From Bin5 sp965218625 (GTDB lineage: Bacteria; Chloroflexota; Anaerolineae; Caldilineales; Caldilineaceae): a stretch of DNA of 45,269 nt. The notes under the pieces are model-generated. The model was not told the origin of the DNA and ran no database searches. It worked only from the letters and a program-made list of their open reading frames with translations. Of the stretch, positions 33,508-41,485 are shown in pieces; the stretch's first letter is position 1, and each line of letters starts with the position of its first letter. Position numbers and translations under genes: made by a program. Location of the stretch: the NCBI GenBank assembly GCA_965218625.1, contig CBDCLG010000021.1:1-45269 (forward strand). The letters run 5' to 3'.

Positions 33508-34848
33508 ATGGAAGAAAAACCAACCTCAGTGCTCTCCCTGCCGGATGACTATAGCACCCGACGGCGGAGCTCTGCGGAGAAGCGAGTTCAGCAGATTGTC
33601 GAACTCCTGGACAAAAAGGACAACGTCCTGGTCCTGATGCACAACGATCCGGACCCGGACGCGATCGCCAGCGCACGCGCTGTGGAAGAGCTGCTGCGCC
33701 TGCACGCGCCGACCACAGAGGTCACACTGGGGCACGGCGGCATCATCGGCCGCGCCGAAAACAGCACGATGGCAAGCCTCGTCATGCCCCACGGCGTCCG
33801 CATCCCTCAGAGAACCGCAGGCGAGCGGATCATCAAGTATGACGGCGTCATGCTGGTTGATACCCAGCCGATCTCCGCCAATCACGTGCTGTGGAGCACA
33901 GACTATCCACGTGAAGAGGTATTGGCCGCCATCGATCACCATCCGCCGCGGCGCAGCCGGCTGCGGGCCAAAATGCACGACGTTCGCCCGGAGGTAGGCG
34001 CGTCGGCCACGATCATGTGCGAGTACCTGGCCATTGCCGAAGTGCCGATTGACGCGCAGCTGGCAACCGCGCTCTTCTACGGCATCAAGTCCGATACCCT
34101 CGGCCTGAGCCGCCACACATCCGGCCTGGACATCTGGGCCTACTCGACGCTGCGCCACCTGATCCAGACCGAACTGCTCAACCGCATCGAGCACGTACAG
34201 CTTCCCCGCACCTACTTCCGCAGCATCAGCGACGCGCTGGCCAATACGACGATCTACACTGTGAGCGCGCCGCTCAAGGTCGACGATGAGTTGGAGGAGG
34301 AGGAGACGGAAGAGAGCCAAGAGGGAGAGCAGGACGATAGTTACAGGTCGGACCTGCAGCGGTTTGATCTCGATATCTTCGCGCTTTCGCGCATGCTTGC
34401 GCCCGACACGTCCGGTTCGTCATCACCGGACCAGACTGACGGGTCGGACGAAGAAGACGAAGAGGAAGAGGGGGCCGAGGTCACCGGCGACATCGCCGTC
34501 AGCCTGCTTTTTGATATGCCGAGGCCGGATATGGCGGCGGAGGTGGCGGACCTGCTGATGCGGATGGAGAATGTCTCCTGGGTTATCTGTTTGGGGATCT
34601 TCGAGGAGGTGGGCGTAATGTCGGTGCGCGCGGCCGATTCGAATGCCCGCGCCGGCCGGCTTGTGCGCGTCATCGCCGGCAGGAGCGGCTCCGCGGGCGG
34701 CCATAACACGATGGCCGGCGGCCGCATTCATCTCCCCAACAAGACGCCGGCGGAGCGGATCGCCGAGCTGCATGCGCTTGTGCCGCGTTTTCTCAAAGAG
34801 TTGGGCGCCGGTGAAGACGTGGGCGTGGCGCTGCTCGAGTCGAAGTGA
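33508..34848 (+). CDS. DHH/DHHA1-family phosphoesterase (NrnA-like)
   Basis: A 446-residue DHH phosphoesterase. Motif I is LMHNDPDPDAIASA, the central Asp is in VMLVDTQP, and the DHH motif is AIDHHPPRRS; motif IV is YGIKSDTLGLSR. The C-terminal DHHA1 domain has GGHNTMAGG. Members hydrolyse nanoRNA, pAp or cyclic dinucleotides. A strongly acidic low-complexity insert (about residues 255-330, with EEEETEESQEGEQDD and DEEDEEEEG) separates the two domains, which is not usual in NrnA. ATG 33508 has a weak ribosome site. Confidence 0.92.
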   Translation: MEEKPTSVLSLPDDYSTRRRSSAEKRVQQIVELLDKKDNVLVLMHNDPDPDAIASARAVEELLRLHAPTTEVTLGHGGIIGRAENSTMASLVMPHGVRIPQRTAGERIIKYDGVMLVDTQPISANHVLWSTDYPREEVLAAIDHHPPRRSRLRAKMHDVRPEVGASATIMCEYLAIAEVPIDAQLATALFYGIKSDTLGLSRHTSGLDIWAYSTLRHLIQTELLNRIEHVQLPRTYFRSISDALANTTIYTVSAPLKVDDELEEEETEESQEGEQDDSYRSDLQRFDLDIFALSRMLAPDTSGSSSPDQTDGSDEEDEEEEGAEVTGDIAVSLLFDMPRPDMAAEVADLLMRMENVSWVICLGIFEEVGVMSVRAADSNARAGRLVRVIAGRSGSAGGHNTMAGGRIHLPNKTPAERIAELHALVPRFLKELGAGEDVGVALLESK

Positions 34849-34934
34849 GGCCGGTTTCCTCTTCCCGGTGAACGCGTCCGTAAGCAGGGCGCAGCAATAA
34901 ACCGACCGTAAGATACACCATCAGGAGCCGTTCG

Positions 34935-35237
34935 ATGCCGATCAGCGCCCCGTCGTTGGGGGATGAGGAAGACCGTCGCGATCCCCGCTTTCAGGACGAC
35001 GATCTGTACGATTCCGAGCAGCTCGAGTTTCCGGAGCTGACGCCCGGCCAGGCCGAAGCCGTGCTCAAACGGCTGGGGGCCGGCGTGGTCGAAAAGCTGG
35101 CGCTGGTCGAGGGCATCGGCTGGCAGGCGCGCATCGAACCGGTCGACGGCGGTGTGACAATCCACTTCCGCGCCCACGATGAGCTGCTCGATGACCTTCT
35201 GCGCCGCTGCGAGCAGCAGGCCGAACGGGAAACCTAG
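34935..35237 (+). CDS. Small acidic protein of unknown function
   Basis: A 100-residue protein I do not recognise. The N-terminal 35 residues are rich in Asp and Glu (DEEDRRDPRFQDDDLYDSEQ), followed by a compact alpha/beta-like part (VEKLALVEGIGWQARIEP and GVTIHFRAHDELLDDLLRR). It sits 86 nt after the DHH gene and 8 nt before the decarboxylase gene, so it is probably in one operon with them. AGGAG lies eight bases before the ATG. It might be a small accessory protein; no function is claimed. Confidence 0.75.
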   Translation: MPISAPSLGDEEDRRDPRFQDDDLYDSEQLEFPELTPGQAEAVLKRLGAGVVEKLALVEGIGWQARIEPVDGGVTIHFRAHDELLDDLLRRCEQQAERET

Positions 35238-35244
35238 TCGTTCG

Positions 35245-36270
35245 ATGCGCCATGAGGCCGCAACAGAGGGCGCGCCCACGCGTAAGGCGACCTGCCGCGC
35301 CGGCAGCAACATCGCCTTCATCAAGTACTGGGGCGTCGCCGACCCCGCGCTGAACATCCCGCTCAACAACTCGATCAGCATGACCCTGGCCGACGCGCAT
35401 ACGACCACGACCGTCGCCTGGGACGACGGCGCGCTCCTTGCTGCCGATTCGATCTCGATCGACGGCGTTGCGCTCCAGGGCGCGCCCGCGGCGCGCATCG
35501 TCGCCCACCTCGACCGCTTGCGCGGCCTGGCCGGCGTCAACTGCAAGGCGCGCGTCGTCAGCCAAAGCAACTTTCCCATGGCCTCCGGCATCGCCAGCTC
35601 GGCCAGCGGATTCGCCGCGCTAACGGTCGCGGGGGCGGCCGCCCTGGGTCTGACGCTGGACGCCGCGCAACTCTCCGCGCTCGCGCGCAAAGCGAGCGGC
35701 TCGGCCAGCCGCAGCCTGTTCGGCGGCTTCGTCGAATGGGAGCGCGGCAGCTCCCACAGCTCCAGCACGGCCCGCCAGATACACGATGAAACCCATTGGC
35801 CGCTGCGCGACCTGATCGCCATCGTAAGCACGGGCGCCAAGGGCACCAGCAGCAGCGACGGCCACCGCCTGGCCGCGACAAGCCCCTTCACCGCCGCGCG
35901 CACGCAACACGTCGGCGAATGGCTGGCGACCGTACGCCGCGCCGTCGCCGCCCGCGACCTCGCGCTGCTCGGCCCGGTCCTGGAGCTGGACGCGCTCGCC
36001 ATGCACGGCGTGATGATGAGCAGTTCCCCCAGCCTGCTCTACTGGCAGCCGGGCACGCTGGAGGTGCTGCACGCGGTGCGGGCCTGGCGCGAGGAGGACG
36101 GCCTGCCGGTCTACTTCACCATCGACGCCGGGCCGAATGTGCACCTCATCTGCGAGGCCGAGACCGCGCCGGCGGTTGAACGGCGGCTGGCCGCGCTGCC
36201 GGCTGTGCGGCGGGTGCTGACCAGTGGGCCAGGGCCCGGCCCCCGGCTTTTGGATGCGCATCTGTTCTGA
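35245..36270 (+). CDS. Mevalonate (di)phosphate decarboxylase family
   Basis: A 341-residue GHMP-kinase-fold decarboxylase that makes isopentenyl (di)phosphate. It has SNIAFIKYWGVADPALNIPL, the GHMP loop FPMASGIASSASGFAAL, GSASRSLFGGFVEWERG and the catalytic Asp in FTIDAGPNVHLICE. In classical diphosphomevalonate decarboxylase the first motif reads KYWGK; here the second Lys is Val. A phosphomevalonate decarboxylase with an alternative mevalonate route is known in the Chloroflexi member Roseiflexus castenholzii, so either activity is possible. ATG 35245 is close to the preceding stop. Confidence 0.88.
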   Translation: MRHEAATEGAPTRKATCRAGSNIAFIKYWGVADPALNIPLNNSISMTLADAHTTTTVAWDDGALLAADSISIDGVALQGAPAARIVAHLDRLRGLAGVNCKARVVSQSNFPMASGIASSASGFAALTVAGAAALGLTLDAAQLSALARKASGSASRSLFGGFVEWERGSSHSSSTARQIHDETHWPLRDLIAIVSTGAKGTSSSDGHRLAATSPFTAARTQHVGEWLATVRRAVAARDLALLGPVLELDALAMHGVMMSSSPSLLYWQPGTLEVLHAVRAWREEDGLPVYFTIDAGPNVHLICEAETAPAVERRLAALPAVRRVLTSGPGPGPRLLDAHLF

Positions 36271-36276
36271 TAGAAT
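36249..36276 (+). promoter_or_regulatory. Candidate promoter for the VWA-PP2C-kinase block
   Basis: TTTGGA (36249-36254), 16 bp, TAGAAT (36271-36276), 45 nt before the VWA start. It overlaps the end of the decarboxylase gene. Confidence 0.45.
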
Positions 36277-36320
36277 ACGCCTGCAACGCCCCAATCGGCG
36301 CGACGAAAGGAGAGACTTCC

Positions 36321-37019
36321 ATGGCCAAAATTCCCGGTGGCCCTTTGGCCCGGCGACCCCTCCACTTTATCTGGATTGCCGACTGCTCCGGTTCTATGGG
36401 CGGCGCCAAAATCCAGTCCCTTAACACCGCGATCCATGACGCATTACCCGACATGAAGAAGGCCGCGGCCGAAAATCCCAACGCCGAGGTCTTGGTGCGC
36501 GCCGTGAAATTCTCCAACGGTGCCAGTTGGCACGTCGCCACACCTGAGCAGGTAGAGCAGTTCAACTGGAAGGATCTGAAGGCCAGTGGTGTAACCGACA
36601 TGGGCAAAGCCTTGCAACTGGTCGCCGAGCAACTAGACCCGTCTATCATGCCGCAGCGCGCATTGCCTCCCGTCCTTGTTCTCGTTTCGGACGGCCAGCC
36701 CACCGATGATGTCAGTGCCGGCCTGCGCGACCTTATGGCACAACCTTGGGGCAAAAAGGCGGTCCGCATCGCAATTGCCATCGGCGACGACGCCGATACG
36801 AGCGTCTTGCAGCGCTTCATCGGTCACCCTGAATTGGAGCCCCTTCAAGCCAACAACTCCGAAAGCCTTGTCAAGTTCATCAAGTGGGTCTCTACAGCTG
36901 TCCTCAAATCGGCCTCCTCACCGGCCAGCCAAGCCCTCGACGCCACCTCAGACAAGGACATCAATGTACCCCTTCCGCCTGCTCCGGACCCTGACGTCAA
37001 GGTTGGTGATGTCTGGTAA
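36321..37019 (+). CDS. VWA-domain protein, TerY-like
   Basis: A 232-residue von Willebrand A domain protein. The MIDAS motif DCSGSMGG begins at residue 21, the Thr ligand is in ASGVTDMGKAL and the Asp is in LVSDGQPTDD. A proline-rich tail follows the domain. It is the first gene of the triad VWA-PP2C-kinase, the arrangement of TerY-P signalling modules linked to tellurite/stress and conflict systems. No TerD-type genes are in the window. RBS GAAAGGAGAGACTTCC. Its stop overlaps the PP2C start by 11 nt. Confidence 0.92.
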   Translation: MAKIPGGPLARRPLHFIWIADCSGSMGGAKIQSLNTAIHDALPDMKKAAAENPNAEVLVRAVKFSNGASWHVATPEQVEQFNWKDLKASGVTDMGKALQLVAEQLDPSIMPQRALPPVLVLVSDGQPTDDVSAGLRDLMAQPWGKKAVRIAIAIGDDADTSVLQRFIGHPELEPLQANNSESLVKFIKWVSTAVLKSASSPASQALDATSDKDINVPLPPAPDPDVKVGDVW

Positions 37020-37974
37020 TGTCGAAGCTGAAACTGAATGCAAAAAACTGACCAAGCCGTCGGGGCAAGAAAGCGGACACGATTCCTCGTCTAGCAGCGC
37101 CTCCGCAGCCAATGGATGGCAGATTGTAAGCGCAACTGTGCGCGGCGCCGCCCATGAACGCAATGACGCGCCCAACCAGGACAAGTTTAGTTGGTGGCAG
37201 CCCGCGGGCGACATGACTTTCGCTGTTTTATGCGTAGCCGACGGCCACGGTGGCAGCGAATATACCCGCAGCGACACGGGAGCCCGCCTCGCAGTGGAGC
37301 AGGCCCAAATGCTGCTGGTGAACGAAGTTCTGCCCCGGATCAAGGACGGCAGCGCCCACGAGGATATGGCCCAGTTTAAGAAGCAACTCGAACATCAGTT
37401 GCCCAAAGACCTTCTCAAGCGATGGCTCGATTCAGTTTCCCAACACGCTGACGAGCATCCAATCTCAGGGAACCGGTCATCAGACTCGAATGCGGAGAAT
37501 TCGAAGAAAGGTCAGGCTATTCCCCCTGAGCAGCGCTACGGCGCCACGATTCTCGCCGCTCTCCTCACGCCTACCCTATATCTCTACATCCAATTGGGTG
37601 ATGGTGACATTCTCACGCTCTCAGCAGAGGGTGAGGTGACACGTCCCCCGTTCGAAAAAGACGGCCACCTTCTCGCTAATTACACCACTTCCCTTTGTTC
37701 GAAAGAGGCTTGGCGTTTCGTACGCATACATTTCCAGCCAATAGTCACAAAGCCACCGATCCTCGTTATGCTGGCGACTGACGGCTACGCGAATTCCTTC
37801 GTCGAAGACGCGGCTTTCAAACAGGTGGCAAAGGATCTCTGCGACGCGATCCATCAGGACGGCCCTGCACACGTCGCTTCCCAGTTAATCGGCTGGTTTA
37901 AGGAAACATCGCATGCGGGCAGCGGCGATGACATTTCAGTTGTCGTCGCGACAAAGAACGGCCAGTTGGGGTAA
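37009..37974 (+). CDS. PP2C-family Ser/Thr phosphatase
   Basis: A 321-residue protein. After a low-complexity Ser-rich N-terminus (residues 20-35), the PP2C motifs follow: RNDAPNQDKF, VADGHGGSEYTRSDTGA, LYIQLGDGDI, LATDGYANSF and GSGDDISVVVA, with the metal-binding Asp residues in place. An extra loop around residues 145-170 is Ser/Asn-rich. The ATG at 37009 has AAGG six bases upstream and overlaps the VWA stop; the open frame from 36676 lies inside the VWA gene and is not the start. It would oppose the kinase encoded next. Confidence 0.92.
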   Translation: MSGNVEAETECKKLTKPSGQESGHDSSSSSASAANGWQIVSATVRGAAHERNDAPNQDKFSWWQPAGDMTFAVLCVADGHGGSEYTRSDTGARLAVEQAQMLLVNEVLPRIKDGSAHEDMAQFKKQLEHQLPKDLLKRWLDSVSQHADEHPISGNRSSDSNAENSKKGQAIPPEQRYGATILAALLTPTLYLYIQLGDGDILTLSAEGEVTRPPFEKDGHLLANYTTSLCSKEAWRFVRIHFQPIVTKPPILVMLATDGYANSFVEDAAFKQVAKDLCDAIHQDGPAHVASQLIGWFKETSHAGSGDDISVVVATKNGQLG

Positions 37975-38195
37975 CGGATAGGAGCCTCTCCCTGCATTGA
38001 AGCGAATTGAGCGCAGACACGCGCCTCGTTTTTGTGAAAGCGCCCTGAGACTTATTCGAAGCGTGCTCCGACCTCGAAACCCACGTAGAGGCAGTACGCG
38101 TTCAAGCCCGGTAGAACAGTAGTAGGCTGAGCCTTCCTTCGGTCCTGCGAATGAAGTGAAACATATCCCAAAACCTCTCAAGCTTCTCCCTCACG

Positions 38196-39539
38196 ATGAA
38201 CCAACTATTGAACTCTGGCGAAAAAGTGCAGATGTTGCCCACCGAACTTTCCTACGAAGTCGGTGCATTCCTTGGCGGAGGCGGCCAGGGCGAAGTTTAT
38301 CGCGCCCGATTGGTGGACGGCCAGGACACAGGCATGGCGGTGGCGCTGAAATGGTTTTTCCCGCACTACTTGCGCCAGGATCCGGACCTGCGCGCACGTC
38401 TGGAGCGCGCGGTCGACACCGGCCCTCCCAGCGACCGCTTTCTCTGGCCGCAGGAGTTGGTCCACACGGCAGACCGGCCCGGTTTCGGATATGTCATGCC
38501 CCTGCGGGAGGACCGCTTCGTTGGAATCACCGATCTGGTGACGCGCCGGGCGGAGCCGACTTTTCGCACGCTGGTGACGGCAGCATTCGAACTGGCGCAC
38601 AACTACCGGCAGCTCCACGCCAAGGGCTTCTGCTACCGCGATATCTCGTTCGGCAATGTCTTTTTCGATCCCGAAAACGGCGAAGTGCGCATCTGCGACA
38701 ACGACAATGTGAGTGTGAACAACAGGGGAAGCGGCCCTATTGGCGGCACCGCCCGCTTTATGGCTCCGGAGATCGTACGCGGAGAAGCAGTGCCCAGCAC
38801 GCAGACCGACCTCTTCTCGCTGGCGGTCCTTCTTTTCTACATGCTTGTCAATCATCACCCGCTCGAAGGGGCGAGAGAGGCTCAGATTCGCTGCTTCGAT
38901 CTACCGGCTATGACCCGCCTGTATGGGTCCAATCCGCTCTTTATTTTTGATGCAAACGATGACAGTAACCGGCCTCTTTTGGGCAGCCATGACAACGCGC
39001 TGGCATTGTGGCCGCTTTATCCCCACTTCATTCAGGAGCTCTTTCTTCAGACCTTTTGCGAAGGGTTGCATGACGCCGATAAGAGGACACGGGAAAGCGA
39101 ATGGAGCAGCGACCTGGTCCGCCTGAGGGACTCCATATTCTACTGCCAGCACTGCGGCGTCGAAAACTTCCATGATCCCGGTGGTCCGAGCAACTCCAAT
39201 GGCAGTTCCAAGGTTTGCTGGGCGTGCGCATCACCGCACCGCCTGCCGCCGCGTATCCGCATCGACCGCAACGAGGTGGTGATGCTCAATCACGATACGC
39301 TTCTCTATCCCCATCACCTTGACGAACAGCGCCGCTACGACTTCGACAGACCGGCCGCAGAAGTCACCCAGCATCCGCAAAATCCACAGATTTGGGGGCT
39401 CCGCAACCGGTCGAATCATAAATGGACAAGCCAGACCACCGAAGGACAGGTCAATGACATTGAGCCGGGAAAGACCGTCACCCTCTCACCCCGCCTGAGA
39501 ATTCAGTTCGGAAATCGCGAAGGAGAAGTGCGCTTCTAG
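38196..39539 (+). CDS. Ser/Thr protein kinase with C-terminal zinc ribbon (TerY-P type)
   Basis: A 447-residue kinase. It has the G-loop FLGGGGQGEVY (residues 25-35), ATP Lys in VALKWF (K52), a catalytic loop FCYRDISFGNVFF (Tyr for His, R148-D149, N154), DNDN at the DFG site (D168) and FMAPEIV. A zinc ribbon of two CxxC pairs follows (C317/C320, C341/C344), then a C-terminal beta domain with NPQIWGLRNRS and LSPRLRIQFG, reminiscent of FHA or a small beta sandwich. Kinase, VWA and PP2C make a TerY-P-like triad. The stop is two bases before the next gene. The start has no clear ribosome site; ATG 38235 is an alternative. Confidence 0.9.
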   Translation: MNQLLNSGEKVQMLPTELSYEVGAFLGGGGQGEVYRARLVDGQDTGMAVALKWFFPHYLRQDPDLRARLERAVDTGPPSDRFLWPQELVHTADRPGFGYVMPLREDRFVGITDLVTRRAEPTFRTLVTAAFELAHNYRQLHAKGFCYRDISFGNVFFDPENGEVRICDNDNVSVNNRGSGPIGGTARFMAPEIVRGEAVPSTQTDLFSLAVLLFYMLVNHHPLEGAREAQIRCFDLPAMTRLYGSNPLFIFDANDDSNRPLLGSHDNALALWPLYPHFIQELFLQTFCEGLHDADKRTRESEWSSDLVRLRDSIFYCQHCGVENFHDPGGPSNSNGSSKVCWACASPHRLPPRIRIDRNEVVMLNHDTLLYPHHLDEQRRYDFDRPAAEVTQHPQNPQIWGLRNRSNHKWTSQTTEGQVNDIEPGKTVTLSPRLRIQFGNREGEVRF

Positions 39540-39541
39540 CG

Positions 39542-41470
39542 ATGCACCCTCATCCCCGGCGTATTTTGCGGCAATTGCTCTCGGACCACGGCCCGGCCCT
39601 ACTTGATAATCCCTCGCGTGTAGATGCTTTTCTGGCCGACCTATGCGGCCAGCATCACAGAGAACGTTTTCTCCTGATCCACGCGCTGCGCGAACGCGTT
39701 GCCGTTGCCCGTTGGCCTGTTATTTATTGGCTAACTTCGTGCTCTCAACGACTTCAGAGCCAGTACTGCTTTTCGGCGGAAGCCGCGCGGTGGGCTGCCG
39801 ACAGTTGGTCTTTGGCCTTAAACATCACTCCGCCGGACTCCGATAGCCTCGACGATGACGGAGTTTTTCAAAGTGGCAGCGAAGTCGAGTTTTCCGAATC
39901 TCCCCAACCGATTCTGCGCCGGCTGTTCAAAGACCACGGCCCGGCGCTGCTCAATGCTCCCGCGCGCGTGGATGCCCTCCTGGCCGATCTTTGCACGAAA
40001 TACCCCAGAGAACGCTTTCTCCTGGTCCACGCGCTGCGGGAAAGAATTCCTGCCGATCTGCTGTCCAAATCGAATAGCGGCGCAGGACATGGCCAACGGC
40101 TCTCCCAGCGTCTGCAGGAGCGCCTCAGCTTTACTGTCGAGGCCGCGGACTGGGCGGTCGAGAGCTGGTCGATGGCCTTGAATGGCGAGGCATTGTCCAT
40201 CCCCCGCAGTCGGGTAGTCGTTGAGGGAAACGCGGCGTCAGATAGGGACGCATTGGTCGCCCTCTACCACGCCACGGCTGGCTCTCAGTGGCAAAACAGC
40301 GAGAATTGGCTCAGCGGCGAACCGCTTGGCACTTGGCATGGAGTATCTGCCGATGACAGCGGCCGCGTCACTGACCTGTTACTCGAAAAAAACAAATTGA
40401 GCGGGCCGATTCCGACAGAGCTAGGGAATCTCGCCAACCTGCCAAGCCTGGACCTCTCGGGGAACCGCCTGACAGGTTCGATTCCAACCGAGATTGAACA
40501 GCTCGTCAACCTGACCCACCTGGACCTTTCATTGAATCGTTTGAGTGGGTCGATCCCAGCTGAACTTGGCAACCTCTCCAATTTGAGACATTTGTCCCTA
40601 GAAAAGAATGAGTTGACAGGGTCAATCCCAGCAGAACTCGGGAGACTCTCCAATCTCAAAACCTTACATCTCGGAGATTCCACATACTTCCCCGGAAACC
40701 AGATTAGCGGGCCGATCCCGCCGCAAATCGGCAGGCTTTCCAATCTGACGAGTCTGGACTTTTCGACAAATCTATTGAGCGGGACGGTTCCCACAGCATT
40801 AGGCGATCTTTCGAAACTGGAGACTCTAGACCTCTCCGAAAATCAGCTGGGTGGGCCGATCCCGCCTCAACTCAGCAATCTTTCCAGTCTGAGAGAGTTG
40901 AAGCTCGAAAGAAACCAGTTGAGCGGACCGATCCCTGCAGAATTCGCTAACCTCTCCAACTTGGATCTGCTAGCCCTTTCGGATAACCAGCTTAGCGGAC
41001 CGATCCCCCAGGAACTCGCCAAACTCCACAAATTGAGTCGGCTATTTCTGTCAAATAACCAATTTAGCGGACCGATCCCGTCACAACTCGCTAACCTCTC
41101 CAAACTGGAAGCTCTGGACCTCAGTTCGAACCAACTAATCGGTCCAATCTCTGGTAAACTCAAAGCTCTCCCAAGACTAAGAAAGCTTGTCTTAGACGGA
41201 AAAAATGAGACAAGCGGGTCGGTCCCACCATACCGTGGCAGCCTCGCCGGACAAAAGGAAGGTGACGAGCGTCCTGCGCCCTCATCCCCCACGCCGTCCA
41301 AGAACGGATCGTCCCCCCGTCCAAAAGATTGGGCGACACTGGCATCGGTGGGCCTGATCGTGTTCGGCATAGGACTGTTTTTTTCGAGGCCAGGGCTGGG
41401 GGGATGTCTTTTTGGGCTCGGCCTGTTGTTGCTCGTATTGCTGCCAATGGCCCTGCCATCGCGCAAATGA
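39542..41470 (+). CDS. Tail-anchored protein: two helical modules, plant-type LRRs, two TM helices
   Basis: A 642-residue protein starting two bases after the kinase stop. Residues 5-95 and 121-214 are two copies of a helical module (RILRQLLSDHGPAL ... FLADLC ... RERFLL.HALRE ... SAEAARWAADSWSLAL). An LRR cap follows (DRDALVALYHATAGSQW...WHGVS), then about ten 24-residue plant-type repeats (for example LDLSGNRLTGSIPTEIEQL) to residue 560. A proline-rich linker and two hydrophobic helices (residues 598-638) end the chain. With no signal peptide, the LRRs should face the cytoplasm. It may be a sensor working with the adjacent kinase; I do not know this architecture. Confidence 0.88.
   Translation: MHPHPRRILRQLLSDHGPALLDNPSRVDAFLADLCGQHHRERFLLIHALRERVAVARWPVIYWLTSCSQRLQSQYCFSAEAARWAADSWSLALNITPPDSDSLDDDGVFQSGSEVEFSESPQPILRRLFKDHGPALLNAPARVDALLADLCTKYPRERFLLVHALRERIPADLLSKSNSGAGHGQRLSQRLQERLSFTVEAADWAVESWSMALNGEALSIPRSRVVVEGNAASDRDALVALYHATAGSQWQNSENWLSGEPLGTWHGVSADDSGRVTDLLLEKNKLSGPIPTELGNLANLPSLDLSGNRLTGSIPTEIEQLVNLTHLDLSLNRLSGSIPAELGNLSNLRHLSLEKNELTGSIPAELGRLSNLKTLHLGDSTYFPGNQISGPIPPQIGRLSNLTSLDFSTNLLSGTVPTALGDLSKLETLDLSENQLGGPIPPQLSNLSSLRELKLERNQLSGPIPAEFANLSNLDLLALSDNQLSGPIPQELAKLHKLSRLFLSNNQFSGPIPSQLANLSKLEALDLSSNQLIGPISGKLKALPRLRKLVLDGKNETSGSVPPYRGSLAGQKEGDERPAPSSPTPSKNGSSPRPKDWATLASVGLIVFGIGLFFSRPGLGGCLFGLGLLLLVLLPMALPSRK
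39554..39826 (+). repeat. Helical module copy A1 (of six)
   Basis: Encodes residues 5-95 of the LRR protein. Consensus across all six copies: R-x-LRQLL..HGP.LL..P.R.DA.LADLC...RERFLLVHALR, then about 20 variable residues, then RLQ.RY.FSAEAA.WAVESW..AL. At DNA level it is closest to copy B1. Confidence 0.9.
39902..40183 (+). repeat. Helical module copy A2
   Basis: Residues 121-214 of the LRR protein. Retains the full consensus, including PQPILRRLFKDHGPALL, ARVDALLADLC and EAADWAVESWSMAL. Confidence 0.9.
40343..41221 (+). repeat. Tandem plant-type leucine-rich repeats within the gene
   Basis: About ten units of 72 nt encoding LxxLxLxxNxLxGxIPxxLxxL. The unit around 40680-40715 is interrupted by the insertion GDSTYFP. 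The DNA units are similar, with the core AGCGGGCCGATCCCG recurring. Confidence 0.85.
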
Positions 41471-41485
41471 AGGGGACTTCCGGCG

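Noticed and set aside
36676..37008. N-terminal extension of the PP2C frame into the VWA gene
   Set aside because: The VWA protein is clearly encoded there in another frame, and a ribosome site lies before ATG 37009.
40343..41221. Regular DNA repeats that might suggest a CRISPR array
   Set aside because: The period is 72 nt and in frame with LRR codons. Units are diverged and have no unique spacers. No cas genes are present.
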